From positions 1 to 64,000 of the forward strand of contig NZ_BBXG01000004.1 in NCBI RefSeq assembly GCF_001570605.1: 64,000 nt of DNA, written 5' to 3'. The notes below the pieces were generated by a model. That model saw nothing but the letters and a program-made list of their open reading frames with translations. It did no database searches and was not told the origin of the DNA. Made by a program: the position numbers and the translations under genes. The DNA is from Herbidospora cretacea (GTDB lineage Bacteria > Actinomycetota > Actinomycetes > Streptosporangiales > Streptosporangiaceae). Positions within the stretch are counted from its first letter, which is position 1, and every line of letters starts with the position of its first letter. Of the stretch, positions 1 through 10,646 are shown piece after piece.

Positions 1-2705
1 CGGCTGACTCGCGGCGCGGCGGGGGCGGCGCCGTCGGCCGCGCCGTCGGCCGTGCCGTCGGCGCCGTCGGTGACCCAGTGGTGCTCGCGCTGGAAGGCGT
101 AGGTGGGCAGGTCGAGCCGGCGGGCCCCCGTGCCCGCGAAGATCGAGTCCCACGTCAACTCGACCCCGGACACGGCCAGCCGGGACACCGCGGCCATGAC
201 GGTACGGGCCTCCGGCCTGCCCTTGCGCAGCACCGACCCCGCCCGCACCGCCGACCGGTCGGCGACGCTGTCGGCGACCAGGGCCGAGCACACGTCGTCC
301 GGGCCGAACTCGACGACCGTGCGCACCCCCGCCGCCTCCAGGGCGCGCGCGGCGTCGCTGAAGCGGACGGTCGCGCGGACCTGCTCCACCCAGTACTCCG
401 GGGACGCCAGCAGTTCGGCGGGGGCGACCTGCCCGGTCACCGTGGAGACCACCGTGATCCGCGGCGGGCGGAACTCCAGGCCGGACACGACATCGCGGAA
501 GGCGTCGAGCATCGCGTCCATGCGGTGGGAGTGGAAGGCGTGGCTCACCGGGAGCCGCTTGGTCTTGTGCCCGGCCTGCCGCAGCCGCTCAGCCGCGTGC
601 AGCACCGCGTCCTCGTCACCGGAGATCACGACCGCGTCCGGGCCGTTGACGGCGGCGAGCGCCACGGTGCCGGTCAGGTACTCGGCGACCTGCCGCTCCG
701 TCGCCCCCACGGCCACCATCGCGCCGCCGCCGGGCAGCGCCTGCATCAGGCGCCCGCGTGCCGAGACGAGTGCGGCGGCGTCGGGCAGGGACAGCACGCC
801 CGCGACGTGCGCGGCGGCGATCTCGCCGACGGAATGACCCATCACGAAGTCCGGTCGCAGGTCCCACGACTCGAACAGCCGGAACAGCGCCACCTCGACC
901 GCGAACAGCGCGGGCTGGGTGTAGCCGGTCTGGTCCAGGTCCGCCCCGCTCTCGATCACCTCGCGCAGGGGACGGTCCAGATGCGGGTCGATGAGCGCCG
1001 CGACCTCGTCGAAAGACCGCGCGTAGACCGGGAACGCCGCGTGCAGCTCCATGCCCATGCCGGCCCGCTGGGCGCCCTGACCGGTGAACACGGCCGCCGT
1101 CGCGCCTCCCGACGTGACGCCGGTGACGAGCCCGGCGGAAGGGACGCCGGCCGCCAGCGCGTGCAGACCGGCGATCAGCTCCTCGCGGTCCGCGGCGACG
1201 ACGGCGGCGCGGTGGGGGAACCGGGTGCGCGTGGTCAGGGCGGACCAGCCGACGGACGCGACGTCGGCGTCGCCCGCCTCGACGGCGGCCCTGAGCCGTT
1301 CGGCCTGCGCGCGGAGCGCCTGCGGGGTGCGGCCGGAGACGACCACCGGCAGCGGCGCCGCGACACCGGGACCGCCGGGACCGCCGGGCTCGGCGGGTTC
1401 GGCGGCCGGCGCCTCCGCGACGACGACGTGGCAGTTGGTGCCACCCATGCCGAAGGAACTGACCCCCGCGACGAGTCGGCGGTCCGGGTGCGGCCAGGGG
1501 GAGTGGCTCGTGACGACGGAGATGTTCAGCTCGTCGAAGGGGATGGCCGGGTTCGGCGTCTCGTGGTTGAGGCTCGCGGGCAGCTCCCGGTTGCTGATCG
1601 CCAGCACGGTCTTCACCAGGCCGGTGATGCCCGCCGCGGCCTCCAGGTGGCCGATGTTGGTCTTCACCGAGCCGACGACCAGCGGGTCGCCTGACTGCTT
1701 GAGCGTGCCGATCGACGCTCCCAGCGCGGTGGCCTCGATCGGGTCGCCCACCGGGGTGCCGGTCCCGTGCAGCTCGACGTACTGCACGTCGTCGGGGGAC
1801 ACGCCCGCTCTGCGGTGCGCCGCCCGCACCACCTGCTCCTGTGCGAGCGCGCTCGGCACCGTCAGACCGGAGGTCGCGCCGTCGTTGTTGACCGCGCTGC
1901 CCAGCAGCACGCCGTGCACCCGGTCGCCGTCGGCGATGGCCGTCCGCAGCGGCTTGAGCACGACCACGGCGGCCCCCTCGCCGCGCGCGTAGCCGTTGGC
2001 CTTGGCGTCGAAGGTGTGGCAGCGGCCGTCGGGGGACAGCCCGCCGAACCGCTCGGCGCCGAGCACGGTCTCGGCCAGGATGTTGAGGTTCACGCCTGCG
2101 GCCAGCGCCAGTGCGGAGTCCCCCGAGCGCAGGGACTCGCAGGCCAGGTGCACCGCGACCAGCGACGACGACTGGCTGGTGTCGACGGTCAGGCTCGCGC
2201 CGCGCAGACCGAGGGCGTAGGAGATCCGGTTGGCGATGACGCCGCGGTGCACGCCGGCGTTGGTGTGCTGGGTGATCGCGGGCGAGCCCTGGCGGTAGAC
2301 CAGAGCGGCGTAGTCCTCGCGTGCGGTGCCGACGTAGACCGAGGTCGGGCTGCCCTCCAGGTCGGCGGCGACGATTCCGGCGTCCTCCAGCGCGGACCAG
2401 GCCAACTCCAGCAGCAGGCGCTGCTGCGGGTCCATGACCCGCGCTTCGCGTGGCGAGATCCCGAAGAAGGCGGCGTCGAAGTCGGCTATCGAGTCGAGGA
2501 AGCCGCCTCTGCGCACCGGGTCGCCCGCGTCGGCGGAAATCGGTTCCCAGCGATTCTCCGGCATGTCGGTCAGCGCGTCTCGCCCGGACCGCAGGAGGTC
2601 CCAGAACGCGGCGATGTCAGGCGCCCCTGGTAGCAGGCAGGACATTCCGACGACCGCGATCGCGTCGTCTTCTTGAGTGCCGTGGAATTGCTGACCACTC
2701 GTCAT
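1..2705 (-). CDS. Modular type I polyketide synthase, KSQ-AT loading module (partial; runs off window start)
   Basis: The gene reads leftward from an ATG at 2705 and is cut by base 1. Residues about 13-430 form a ketosynthase in which the usual active-site Cys motif (DTACSSS) reads DTSQSSS, with Gln178, while the other catalytic residues remain (His313 in HGTGT, His353 in NIGHLEA). This is the hallmark of KSQ domains, which decarboxylate an ACP-bound (methyl)malonyl unit to give the starter. Residues about 530-830 are an acyltransferase with Ser625 in GHSVGE and HAFH at 722-725, the pattern typical of malonyl-CoA-specific ATs, so an acetyl starter is predicted. The Ala/Gly/Asp-rich linker at the cut edge should lead to an ACP. 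A start module at the very N-terminus marks the first PKS gene of its cluster. The product is unknown. Confidence 0.95.
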   Translation of the reverse strand, partial: MTSGQQFHGTQEDDAIAVVGMSCLLPGAPDIAAFWDLLRSGRDALTDMPENRWEPISADAGDPVRRGGFLDSIADFDAAFFGISPREARVMDPQQRLLLELAWSALEDAGIVAADLEGSPTSVYVGTAREDYAALVYRQGSPAITQHTNAGVHRGVIANRISYALGLRGASLTVDTSQSSSLVAVHLACESLRSGDSALALAAGVNLNILAETVLGAERFGGLSPDGRCHTFDAKANGYARGEGAAVVVLKPLRTAIADGDRVHGVLLGSAVNNDGATSGLTVPSALAQEQVVRAAHRRAGVSPDDVQYVELHGTGTPVGDPIEATALGASIGTLKQSGDPLVVGSVKTNIGHLEAAAGITGLVKTVLAISNRELPASLNHETPNPAIPFDELNISVVTSHSPWPHPDRRLVAGVSSFGMGGTNCHVVVAEAPAAEPAEPGGPGGPGVAAPLPVVVSGRTPQALRAQAERLRAAVEAGDADVASVGWSALTTRTRFPHRAAVVAADREELIAGLHALAAGVPSAGLVTGVTSGGATAAVFTGQGAQRAGMGMELHAAFPVYARSFDEVAALIDPHLDRPLREVIESGADLDQTGYTQPALFAVEVALFRLFESWDLRPDFVMGHSVGEIAAAHVAGVLSLPDAAALVSARGRLMQALPGGGAMVAVGATERQVAEYLTGTVALAAVNGPDAVVISGDEDAVLHAAERLRQAGHKTKRLPVSHAFHSHRMDAMLDAFRDVVSGLEFRPPRITVVSTVTGQVAPAELLASPEYWVEQVRATVRFSDAARALEAAGVRTVVEFGPDDVCSALVADSVADRSAVRAGSVLRKGRPEARTVMAAVSRLAVSGVELTWDSIFAGTGARRLDLPTYAFQREHHWVTDGADGTADGAADGAAPAAPRVS

Positions 2706-3012
2706 GGAAATCGGCTGCCCTTCGCTTGCCGGAAACCGGACGGGTTATCCCAACCCAAACCCGTATGACATTAGCCACGGCGGGCGGTTTACGACCCACT
2801 GCCGGTCTTCCGCCGGTAAGGGCATGATTGAACGTCGATTACCGGGTTTTCGTGAACACGATCCCGGAGTACGTCCGGTAAATCACCGACAGAGATTCTT
2901 CCTGCCGGCCGTAGCACCGGCTATTACCGGGGCTAGACCAGACATAGGCCGTGATTCACCGGGCGTTGGTTACCGTCGCCTCCGAGAACCTCACGTGGAC
3001 AGGGGACGAAGA
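2706..3012. promoter_or_regulatory. Divergent PKS / aminotransferase promoter region with repeated TTACCGG heptamers
   Basis: This 307-bp gap is visibly less GC-rich than its surroundings and holds no credible gene. It separates two divergent start codons, so it should contain both promoters. The heptamer CCGGTAA or its complement TTACCGG occurs at 2813-2819, 2839-2845, 2875-2881 and 2924-2930, with a near match (TTACCGT) at 2970-2976. The first pair and the second pair are each arranged as inverted repeats. This looks like a multi-site operator for a cluster-linked regulator; no regulator gene for it is in the window. Confidence 0.55.
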
Positions 3013-4563
3013 ATGAATCCAGTGGCCGACAAGCCCGAGCTGGCCGAGCCGTACATGTTCGCCTGGCTGGCATCTCTGGGACTCGGTGTCGAATACACCA
3101 GGTCGAAGAAGGACTCCCTGTACTACCGCGACGCCGGTGGCGCCGAGATTGAGGTGCTCGACCTCGTCGGCGGTTATGGGTCGACCATTCTCGGGCACAA
3201 CAACCCTCAGCTCATCGAGTACACGAAATCGCTGCTGGACGGCGACACCCCAATCCACGCGCAGTTTTCCCGGCATCCTTATGCGAACAATCTCGCCTGG
3301 ACGCTGAACACCATCGCGCACCGCGAGTTCGGCACCGACGAGAACTACGCGGTGATCTTCGCCAACAGCGGGGCCGAGGCCAACGAGGTCGCCATCAAGC
3401 ACGCCGAGATGGACCGCGTGTACAAGATCGGTGAGGCGCTCGCCGAGGTCGAAGCCCACATCGAGGCCGCCGTCGCGGCGGCGGCCTCCGGCGCGACCGT
3501 GGCCGCGTCCCCCCCGCGCGGGTCGGACATCGACGAGGTCGTCGCCGCCCTGCGCGCCGCCAACGCCGAGCGCGCCGCCACGCCGCCGGTCTACCTGGCC
3601 CCCGTGGGCTCCTTCCACGGCAAGCTCGCGGGCAGCATCCAGCTCACCCACAACGTCGCCTACCGCACACCGTTCATCGCCATGGCCGCGCCGTGCCGGT
3701 TCGTGCCCCTCGACCGGCCCGACGTCATCTCGGACACGATCGCCGCCGAGAGCCGGACCCTGCTCGACCTCGCCGTCGACGGCGACGTCATCCGGGTCGT
3801 CGAGCGTCCGCTGCCGGTGATCAGCGCGTTCGTGCTGGAGCCCATCCAGGGTGAGGCCGGCATCCGCATCCTGGACGTCGACGCCCTCGCCCGCGTGCGT
3901 GAGCTGCTCGACGCCGCCGACATCCCGGTCATCGTGGACGAGGTGCAGAGCGGTATGGGTCGCTCCGGCGCGTTCTTCGCCGCGTCACATCTGGGACTGC
4001 GCGGCGACTACATCACCCTGGCGAAGAGCCTGGGCGGGGGTATCGCCAAGGCGGCGGTCACGCTGATCCGGTCGTCGCGCTACCGCAGCGACTTCGAGCT
4101 GGTGCACACCTCGACGTTCGCCAAGGACAGCCTCTCCACCCTCATCGCCCTGCGCGCCGTGGAGCTGCTGGAAGCCGACGGCGGCGCGGCGTACCGGCAG
4201 GCGGCCGAGCGGGGCGACAAGCTGCTCGCCATGCTGGGCGCGCTGCGCGAGGAGTTCGGCGACGTCGTCAAGGACGTCCGGGGCAAGGGGCTGATGATGG
4301 GCCTGGAGTTCCACGACCTGTCCGATTCGGCCTCCGAAATCCTCGCAGAGCAGGCCAGGGGCGGTCTGATCGGCTACATGTTCTCCGGCTACCTCCTGCG
4401 CGAGCACAACATGCGGGTCTTCCCCACCGCCAGTGCCACCAGCACCCTGCGCTTCGAACCGTCCATCTTCATCACCGACGAGGAGATCGCCCGCACGGAG
4501 AGGGGCCTGCGCGCCCTGATCACCCTGATCCGGGCCGAGGACGGCAAGACCCTGCTCGGCTGA
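3013..4563 (+). CDS. Class III PLP-dependent omega-aminotransferase, polyketide-cluster associated
   Basis: This 516-residue fold-type I enzyme transfers an amino group to an aldehyde or ketone. Visible motifs are the phosphate-binding loop SGAEANE, Asp309 and Gln312 in VDEVQSG (contacts to the PLP ring) and the Schiff-base Lys338 in LAKSLGGG. An Ala-rich insertion at about residues 140-185 makes it longer than housekeeping ornithine or GABA aminotransferases. The ATG at 3013 lies about 8 bases after a purine-rich GGGGACGAAG. It diverges from the KSQ-type PKS, so it probably aminates the polyketide or its released aldehyde (as CpkG-type enzymes do in coelimycin-like alkaloid clusters), or makes a precursor. 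It ends 10 bases from the convergent pgl gene, which I take as the cluster boundary. The substrate is inferred only from context. Confidence 0.85.
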   Translation: MNPVADKPELAEPYMFAWLASLGLGVEYTRSKKDSLYYRDAGGAEIEVLDLVGGYGSTILGHNNPQLIEYTKSLLDGDTPIHAQFSRHPYANNLAWTLNTIAHREFGTDENYAVIFANSGAEANEVAIKHAEMDRVYKIGEALAEVEAHIEAAVAAAASGATVAASPPRGSDIDEVVAALRAANAERAATPPVYLAPVGSFHGKLAGSIQLTHNVAYRTPFIAMAAPCRFVPLDRPDVISDTIAAESRTLLDLAVDGDVIRVVERPLPVISAFVLEPIQGEAGIRILDVDALARVRELLDAADIPVIVDEVQSGMGRSGAFFAASHLGLRGDYITLAKSLGGGIAKAAVTLIRSSRYRSDFELVHTSTFAKDSLSTLIALRAVELLEADGGAAYRQAAERGDKLLAMLGALREEFGDVVKDVRGKGLMMGLEFHDLSDSASEILAEQARGGLIGYMFSGYLLREHNMRVFPTASATSTLRFEPSIFITDEEIARTERGLRALITLIRAEDGKTLLG

Positions 4564-4573
4564 GGCCTGCTCG

Positions 4574-5302
4574 TCACCGGCCGGGGAGCTCGGCGGCGGC
4601 GGCGCGGTCGAGGAGGAACAGGGTCCTCTCGACGCCCCGCGCGCCCGCCGCCGGAGCCGACAGCGGGTCACCAGTCAGCCCGAGGCGCACCGCCGCGGCC
4701 TTCTCGGCGCCGGAGGCGATCACCCACACCTCCCGGGCGGCCCGGATCGCCGGGAAGGTCAGCGAGACGCGCGTGGGCGGCGGCTTGGGGGAGTCGTGGA
4801 CGGCCACGGCCGTCCGGTCGGACACGTGGAGGGCGGGGTGACCCGGGAACAGCGACGCCACGTGGGAGTCGGGCCCCATGCCCAGCATCAGCACGTCGAA
4901 CTCCGGCGCCGACCCCAGGTTCGCGGCGTACCGCTCCGCCGCCTCCTCCGGCGTCAGGCCGGAGTCGGAGGCCGCCATCGGATGGACCCGCTTGGGGTCG
5001 AGGTCGACGGCGTCCAGGAGCGCCTCGCGGGCCTGCTTCTCGTTGCGGTCGGGGGAATCGGCCGGGACGAACCGCTCGTCGCCCCACCAGACGTCCACGG
5101 AGCGCCAGTCGACCGCCTCGCGGGCCGGGGAGGCGGCGACGGCGGCCAGTGTGGCGATGCCGATCGTCCCGCCGGTCAGGACCACCGACGCCGAACCTCG
5201 CGCCGCCTGGACGTCGGCCAGCCGGGTGATCAACCGGGCCGCCACGGCCTCGGCCAGCACGCCCGGGTCCCGGTGCACCACGACGGTGGGTTCTGCGCTC
5301 AC
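4574..5302 (-). CDS. pgl: 6-phosphogluconolactonase
   Basis: This 242-residue cytosolic enzyme hydrolyses 6-phosphoglucono-1,5-lactone, the product of Zwf, to 6-phosphogluconate. It has the DevB/SOL family layout: LTGGT near residue 43, WWGDERFVP near 73 and LMLGMGPDSHVASLFPG at about 140-156. The GTG start at 5302 follows GGAGG with 6-base spacing. It is the last gene of the tkt-tal-pgi-zwf-opcA-pgl operon, but a strong hairpin separates it from opcA, so its transcript level may be lowered or it may be expressed in part separately. Length is normal for the family. Confidence 0.95.
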   Translation of the reverse strand: MSAEPTVVVHRDPGVLAEAVAARLITRLADVQAARGSASVVLTGGTIGIATLAAVAASPAREAVDWRSVDVWWGDERFVPADSPDRNEKQAREALLDAVDLDPKRVHPMAASDSGLTPEEAAERYAANLGSAPEFDVLMLGMGPDSHVASLFPGHPALHVSDRTAVAVHDSPKPPPTRVSLTFPAIRAAREVWVIASGAEKAAAVRLGLTGDPLSAPAAGARGVERTLFLLDRAAAAELPGR

Positions 5303-5323
5303 GACGTACCTCCGTAAATGAGA

Positions 5324-5353
5324 AACCGCCCGTCTCCAGGGAGACGGGCGGTT
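5324..5353 (-). terminator. Intercistronic hairpin between opcA and pgl
   Basis: AACCGCCCGTCTC at 5324-5336 pairs perfectly with GAGACGGGCGGTT at 5341-5353 around a 4-base loop. On the minus strand it is followed by TCTCATTT, a weak U-tract. It sits after the opcA stop and before the pgl ribosome binding site, so it could act as a partial terminator or an RNA-processing and stabilising element inside the operon. Confidence 0.6.
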
Positions 5354-5360
5354 GACGATC

Positions 5361-6266
5361 TTAACTCCCGGCGAGGTGCTTCAGCGCGCCCGCGTAGATC
5401 TCGTCGGGGTCGAGCCGCCGCAGCTCCTCCGACAGCAGCTCCGAGTCGGTGCGCCGCGCCAGGGCGACGTTCCGGTCGGGCTGGCCCGGCCGCGACAGGG
5501 TCGCCAGCCGCGCGTCGCCGCGGGTCAGGGTGAGCTCGCCGCCCTTGGCCAGCGACAGCCGCACGGCGGTGAGGCCCGGCCCGTTCGACTCGGCGACGGC
5601 GACCTCGGTGCCGAGGCGGTCGGACAGCCAGGACGCCAGCAGGTAGGCGCTGGGGTGTCCGGCCGTGGCCTCCACCACGCCGCCCGTCACCGGGCCGAGC
5701 GGCTGGTCGAAGGCGGCCGCCAGGAGCGAGCGCCACGACGTGAGCCGGGTCCAGGACAGGTCGGTGTCGCCGGGGACGTAGCCGTGCCACCGCGACGCGA
5801 TGACCTTGGCGCTGTCGTTGGCGGTGCGGGCGTCGACGATCCGCCGGGTGGCCAGGTGGCCGATCGGGTCCTTGGCCGGGACGGACGGGCCGTCGGCCGG
5901 CCACCAGACCACCACCGGGGTGTCGGTCAGCAGCAGCGGGCTGAGCACCGACTCGGCGTGCTGGGTCAGCTCGCCGTAGAGGCGCAGGATGACGACCTCG
6001 CCGGGCGACGACTCGCCGACGCGCAGTTCCGCGTCGAGCCGGTCGGGCTCCCGGGGGTCGCGCCGGATCACCACGAGGATCCGCGACGGGTGCTCCCGCG
6101 CGGCGTCGGTGGCGGCCCGGACGGAGTCGTACTGGCCGGCCTCGTCGGAGACCACCACCAGCGTGAGCACCATCCCGACCGCGGGGGCGCCCATCTGGTG
6201 GCGGAGCTTGGTCAGCGCGGAGCTGATCTTCGACGCGGTGGTCGCGGTCAGGTTGAAGCTGGTCAC
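5361..6266 (-). CDS. opcA: Glucose-6-phosphate dehydrogenase assembly protein OpcA
   Basis: OpcA is an actinobacterial and cyanobacterial protein needed for assembly or full activity of glucose-6-phosphate dehydrogenase. This 301-residue protein has the family's conserved features: [14 protein letters not shown] near residue 28, the [10 protein letters not shown] segment near 130 and [19 protein letters not shown] near 178. Its ATG overlaps the zwf stop by 4 bases (ATGA), as expected for coupled production of enzyme and assembly factor. It is followed by the hairpin before pgl. Confidence 0.95.
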   Translation of the reverse strand: MTSFNLTATTASKISSALTKLRHQMGAPAVGMVLTLVVVSDEAGQYDSVRAATDAAREHPSRILVVIRRDPREPDRLDAELRVGESSPGEVVILRLYGELTQHAESVLSPLLLTDTPVVVWWPADGPSVPAKDPIGHLATRRIVDARTANDSAKVIASRWHGYVPGDTDLSWTRLTSWRSLLAAAFDQPLGPVTGGVVEATAGHPSAYLLASWLSDRLGTEVAVAESNGPGLTAVRLSLAKGGELTLTRGDARLATLSRPGQPDRNVALARRTDSELLSEELRRLDPDEIYAGALKHLAGS

Positions 6267-7873
6267 AGCCGCCTCCAGACACGTCCGTCACGGGCGAGCA
6301 TCTCGTCGGCGCCCGCGGGACCCCAGGTCCCGGCCGGGTAGCCCTCGGGACGGCCGTGGGTGGCCCAGTACTCCTCGATCGGGTCGAGGATCTGCCAGGA
6401 CAGCTCCACCTCCCGCTGGTGCGGGAACAGCGGCGGGTCGCCGATCAGCACGTCGAGCAGCAGCCGCTCGTAGGCCTCGGGGCTGCTCTCCATGAACGAC
6501 TCGCCGTAGGCGAAGTCCATGGACACGTCGCGGACCTCCATGGCCGTGCCGGGCACCTTCGACCCGAACCGCACCGTGATGCCCTCGTCGGGCTGGACGC
6601 GGATGACCAGGGCGTTCTGGCCGAGGATCTCGGTGTCGTCCTTGCTGAACGGCAGGTGCGGCGCCCGCTGGAACACCACGGCGACCTCGGTCACCCGGCG
6701 GCCCAGGCGCTTGCCCGCGCGCAGGTAGAACGGCACCCCGGCCCAGCGGCGGTTGGCCACTTCGAGCTTGATCGCGGCGTAGGTGTCGGTCAGCGAGTCG
6801 GACGGGATGCCGTCCTCCTCCAGGTAGCCGATGACCTTGTCACCGCCCTGCCAGCCCGCGGTGTACTGACCCCGGATGGCGCCGGTGGACAGGTCGTCGG
6901 GCAGCCGGACCGCCTTGAGGACCTTCTCCTTCTCGCGGCGCAGCGAGTTGGCGTCGAAGGACGTGGGGTCCTCCATCGCGACCAGCGCCAGGAGCTGGAG
7001 CAGGTGGTTCTGGATGACGTCGCGGGCCGCGCCGATGCCGTCGTAGTAGCCCGCCCGCGAACCGATGCCGATGTCCTCGGCCATCGTGATCTGCACGTGG
7101 TCGACGAAGCTGCGGTTCCAGATGGGCTCGTAGAGGTTGTTGGCGAAGCGCAGCGCCAGGATGTTCTGGACCGTCTCCTTGCCCAGGTAGTGGTCGATCC
7201 GGAAGACCGAGCTCTCCGGGAAGACCGCGCTGGTGATGCGGTTGAGGTCCTGGGCGCTCTCCAGGTCGTGGCCGAACGGCTTCTCGATCACCACGCGCCG
7301 CCACGAACCGTCGGGGTGCTGCGCCAGGCCGGTGCGCTTGAGCTGCTCGACGACCGTCGGGAAGAACTTCGGCGGGACCGAGAGGTAGAAGGCGTAGTTG
7401 CCGCCCGTGCCCCGGGTCTCGTCGATCTCCTTCAGCATCATCGCCAGGCAGTCGAACGCGCCGTCGTCGTGGAACTCGCCGGGGCAGAAGTGGATGCCCT
7501 CGGAGATCTGCTTCCAGACCTCCTCCCGGAACGGGGTCCGGGCGTGCTCCTTGACGGCCTCGTAGGTGACGTTGGCGAAGTCCTCGTGGGCCCAGTCACG
7601 CCGGGCGAAGCCGACCAGCGAGAAGCCGGGCGGCAGCAGGCCGCGGTTGCCCAGGTCGTAGATGGCCGGCAGCAGCTTGCGCTTGGCCAGGTCGCCCGTG
7701 ACGCCGAACAGCACCAGGACGCACGGGCCGGCCACCCGGGGCAGCCGCTTGTCCCGGGGGTCGCGCAGCGGGTTCTCGGCGATGGTCTGGTCGGTGACCG
7801 CGACCTCGGCCACGGCGGCGGTGGAGACCTGGGTCTCGTCCGCGAGAGTGGCGGGCTCGTTTTCAGACATCAT
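6263..7873 (-). CDS. zwf: Glucose-6-phosphate 1-dehydrogenase
   Basis: This 536-residue enzyme oxidises glucose-6-phosphate with NADP+ to 6-phosphogluconolactone and is the main NADPH source of the oxidative pentose phosphate pathway. The nucleotide-binding motif [11 protein letters not shown] and the active-site segment RIDHYLGKE are present. I place the start at the ATG at 7873, 7 bases after a perfect AGGAGG; a second ATG follows directly and an upstream in-frame extension lacks a ribosome binding site. The gene is third from the end of the operon, 47 bases after pgi, and overlaps opcA. The roughly 45-residue N-terminal tail before the Rossmann motif is typical of actinobacterial Zwf. Confidence 0.97.
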   Translation of the reverse strand: MMSENEPATLADETQVSTAAVAEVAVTDQTIAENPLRDPRDKRLPRVAGPCVLVLFGVTGDLAKRKLLPAIYDLGNRGLLPPGFSLVGFARRDWAHEDFANVTYEAVKEHARTPFREEVWKQISEGIHFCPGEFHDDGAFDCLAMMLKEIDETRGTGGNYAFYLSVPPKFFPTVVEQLKRTGLAQHPDGSWRRVVIEKPFGHDLESAQDLNRITSAVFPESSVFRIDHYLGKETVQNILALRFANNLYEPIWNRSFVDHVQITMAEDIGIGSRAGYYDGIGAARDVIQNHLLQLLALVAMEDPTSFDANSLRREKEKVLKAVRLPDDLSTGAIRGQYTAGWQGGDKVIGYLEEDGIPSDSLTDTYAAIKLEVANRRWAGVPFYLRAGKRLGRRVTEVAVVFQRAPHLPFSKDDTEILGQNALVIRVQPDEGITVRFGSKVPGTAMEVRDVSMDFAYGESFMESSPEAYERLLLDVLIGDPPLFPHQREVELSWQILDPIEEYWATHGRPEGYPAGTWGPAGADEMLARDGRVWRRL

Positions 7874-7920
7874 TCGGCGCCCTCCTGTGCGACGGCTCCG
7901 TTTTGATCTCATGCATCCGG

Positions 7921-9534
7921 TCAGAGCTCCTCGGCGACCGAGAGCAGATGGGCGACGCCCGCCCGCCGGTCGGTCAGGTGGAGGCGCACGGTCGGGCGGC
8001 CCCGCGACTGGAGCGCCCCGAGGTCGCCCAGCGCCTGCGCGAGCTGGAGCTCGGCCAGGCCGTAGGGCCTGCCGGGGACCTCCACATCGACATTATTGAC
8101 GCCGGTGATCTGCAGGAACACCCCTACCTGCGGACCGCCCTTGTGGTACTGCCCGGTCGAGTGGAGGAACCGGGGGCCCCACCCGAAGGTGACGGCGTGG
8201 TCGGTGCGGTAGTCGAGCAGGTTGCGCAGCGTCGCGACGTCGGCCCGCGCCCACGCCTCGGTCGTCTGCTCGAAGTCGGCGCCGCCGAGCACGGCGGCGT
8301 CGAAGGCCGCCTCCCGGTCGAGGTAGGCCATGATCGCGAGGTAGCCGTTGTCAGGGATCTCCCGCAGCACCCAGGTCAGCACGTCGGCGAGATTGTCACA
8401 GTTCTCACCGATGTCGCCGTAGACCTCGACCGGCCCGTCGACCAGCGCCGGGTAGGCCACATGCGGCTCGGCCGCCAGGATCTTGGCGGTGTTCTCCTTC
8501 GACTCGGCCACGTTGGGCTGGTTGAAGGGGTCGATCTCCAGCGCGCGGCCGGCGATCGCGGTGGCGTACTCCCAGAGCAGGAACTGCGCGCCCAGCGGAC
8601 CGTCGACGTGGACGTCGCCCTCCGGGCCGATGTCCACCGCGAACTGGTCGTGGCCCTCGGCCGACTCGGCGCCGACGACGGGCAGGATGCCCTTGCCCGA
8701 CTTGCCGGTCGACTCGGCGATGAGCTGCTCGATCCAGTCGGGCAGCCCGGTGATGTCGGACAGCGCGTCGCGCAGGATCAGCTTGTCACGGCCGGCCAGG
8801 GCCTGGGCGCCCAGAAGCGCGCCCAGGTCGAGACCGGGATTGCCCTCGTCGAGGGCCAGCGACGGAGCGAGCTCGGCGGCGTCGTCGAGCAGCTTCACGA
8901 CGTCGGCGCCGGCCAGCGCGCTCGGCACCAGGCCGAACGCGCTGAGCGCGCTGTAACGCCCGCCGACGTTGGGGTCGGCCAGGAAGACCTGGTAACCCAG
9001 CTCCGCGGCGGTCTTCTCCAGAGGTGAACCCGGGTCGGTCACGACGACGATCCGGTCGGCCGGGTCGATCCCGGCGTCGCGGAAGGCCTTCTCGTAGATC
9101 CGGCGGTGGCTGTCGGTCTCGACGGTGCCGCCGCTCTTGGACGCGACCACCACGACCGTGTTCTCCAGCCGGTCGCCCAGGGCGCGCAGCACCTGGCCGG
9201 GGTCGGTGGTGTCGAGCACGGTCAGCGGCACGTCCTCGGTCGCGCAGATGACCTCGGGCGCCAGCGACGAGCCGCCCATTCCGGCCAGCACGACGTGGTC
9301 GAGCCCCTCGGCCCGCACCTTCTCCACCAGCTTGGTCAGCTCGGGAAGCAGCTCCCGGCTGGTGGTGGGCAGGGTCAGCCAGCCCAGGCGGATGGCCGCC
9401 TCGGTCTGCGCCTCCGGCCCCCAGAGGGTCGAGTCGCCCGCCGCGAGAGCGGCCGGCACTCCCTCTGCGACCAGCTTGTCCTTGACGGCCGCCGCGGCCT
9501 CAGCCGCGTGACCCAGGGTCACCTCTACCGTCAT
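7921..9534 (-). CDS. pgi: Glucose-6-phosphate isomerase
   Basis: This 537-residue enzyme interconverts glucose-6-phosphate and fructose-6-phosphate and so links glycolysis to the pentose phosphate pathway. SIS-fold features are clear: [12 protein letters not shown] near residue 84, [12 protein letters not shown] (phosphosugar binding) near 130 and [17 protein letters not shown] near 190. It is the actinobacterial divergent form that sits inside the pentose phosphate operon. The start lies only 3 bases after the tal stop. In mycobacteria pgi is elsewhere, so its presence in this operon is a lineage trait. Confidence 0.93.
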   Translation of the reverse strand: MTVEVTLGHAAEAAAAVKDKLVAEGVPAALAAGDSTLWGPEAQTEAAIRLGWLTLPTTSRELLPELTKLVEKVRAEGLDHVVLAGMGGSSLAPEVICATEDVPLTVLDTTDPGQVLRALGDRLENTVVVVASKSGGTVETDSHRRIYEKAFRDAGIDPADRIVVVTDPGSPLEKTAAELGYQVFLADPNVGGRYSALSAFGLVPSALAGADVVKLLDDAAELAPSLALDEGNPGLDLGALLGAQALAGRDKLILRDALSDITGLPDWIEQLIAESTGKSGKGILPVVGAESAEGHDQFAVDIGPEGDVHVDGPLGAQFLLWEYATAIAGRALEIDPFNQPNVAESKENTAKILAAEPHVAYPALVDGPVEVYGDIGENCDNLADVLTWVLREIPDNGYLAIMAYLDREAAFDAAVLGGADFEQTTEAWARADVATLRNLLDYRTDHAVTFGWGPRFLHSTGQYHKGGPQVGVFLQITGVNNVDVEVPGRPYGLAELQLAQALGDLGALQSRGRPTVRLHLTDRRAGVAHLLSVAEEL

Positions 9535-9537
9535 GAG

Positions 9538-10644
9538 TTATCGGGCCTTCCCCAGCTCGGTGGTGACGGTCTCCAGCAGTTCTTTCCACGAGACGGCGAA
9601 CTTGTCGACGCCCTCCTCCTCCAGCACCTTCACGACGTCGTCGTAGTCGATGCCGACGTTCTTCAGGGCGGCCATGGCGTTCCAGGCGGCCTCGTAGAAC
9701 GGGCGGATCGTGTCGCCCGAGATGCGCCCGTGGTCGGCCACGGCGTTCAGCGTCTTCTCCGGCATCGTGTTGACGGTGCCGGCGGTGACGAGCTCGTCGA
9801 CGTAGAGGGTGTCGGGGTAGTCGGGGCTCTTGGTGCCCGTGGAGGCCCACAGCGGGCGCTGGGGACGCGCCCCGGCCGCGCGCAGCTCCTGCCAGCGCGG
9901 GGTGTTGACGATCTCCTCGAAGGCGGCGTAGGCCAGGCGGGCGTTGGCCACGGCGGCCTTGCCCTTGAGCTCCAGCGCCTCGGGAGTGCCGATCTTGTCG
10001 AGCCGGGCGTCGATCTCGCTGTCGACGCGGCTGACGAAGAACGAGGCGACCGACTCGATCTGGGACAGGTCGAGGCCCTTGGCCTTGGCCTGCTCCAGGC
10101 CGTCGAGCCAGGCGTCCATGACCGCGCGGTAGCGCTCCAGGGAGAAGATCAGCGTGACGTTGACGCTGATGCCCTCGGCGATGGCCGCGGTGATCGCGGG
10201 CAGGCCCTCCAGGGTCGCCGGGATCTTGATGAACAGGTTGGGCCGGTCGATGAGCCACCACAGGGCGCGGGCCTCGGCGATGGTCGCCTCGGTCTCGCGG
10301 GCCAGGCGGGGGTCGACCTCGATGGAGACCCGGCCGTCGACGCCGGAGGTGGCGTCGTAGACCGGGCGCAGCACGTCGGCGGCCCAGCGGATGTCGAACG
10401 TGGTGATCGCGCGGACGGCCTCGTCGACCGAGACCTTGCGGACCGCCAGGTCGTGGAGCTGGGTGTCGTAGGCGTCGCCCTTGCTCAGCGCCGAGGCGAA
10501 GATCGTGGGGTTGGAGGTGACCCCGGTGACGTTCTTGTCGCGGATCAGGTCGCCCAGGTTGCCCGTGCGCAGGCGCTCGCGGCTGATGTCGTCGAGCCAG
10601 ATCGACACGCCGAATCCGGTCAGCTTGGAGAGGTTCTCACTCAT
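9538..10644 (-). CDS. tal: Transaldolase
   Basis: This 368-residue enzyme moves a dihydroxyacetone unit between sedoheptulose-7-phosphate and glyceraldehyde-3-phosphate. It belongs to the longer, actinobacterial and cyanobacterial type of transaldolase. Motifs include GVTSNPTIF near residue 40, the Schiff-base lysine region FIKIPAT near 145 and the phosphate-binding segment [13 protein letters not shown] near 268. The ATG at 10644 lies 2 bases after the tkt stop, with TGACTATGAG around the junction, so the two are co-translated. Confidence 0.96.
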   Translation of the reverse strand: MSENLSKLTGFGVSIWLDDISRERLRTGNLGDLIRDKNVTGVTSNPTIFASALSKGDAYDTQLHDLAVRKVSVDEAVRAITTFDIRWAADVLRPVYDATSGVDGRVSIEVDPRLARETEATIAEARALWWLIDRPNLFIKIPATLEGLPAITAAIAEGISVNVTLIFSLERYRAVMDAWLDGLEQAKAKGLDLSQIESVASFFVSRVDSEIDARLDKIGTPEALELKGKAAVANARLAYAAFEEIVNTPRWQELRAAGARPQRPLWASTGTKSPDYPDTLYVDELVTAGTVNTMPEKTLNAVADHGRISGDTIRPFYEAAWNAMAALKNVGIDYDDVVKVLEEEGVDKFAVSWKELLETVTTELGKAR

Positions 10645-10646
10645 AG

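Noticed and set aside
78-1694. Long plus-strand open frame of 538 codons opposite the PKS
   Set aside because: It is a high-GC antisense shadow: the minus strand encodes clear KS and AT domains, and the plus-strand translation is Arg/Gly/Ala/Asp-rich with no known motif. The same applies to long frames opposite pgi, tkt, M14, GH95 and the STAND gene.
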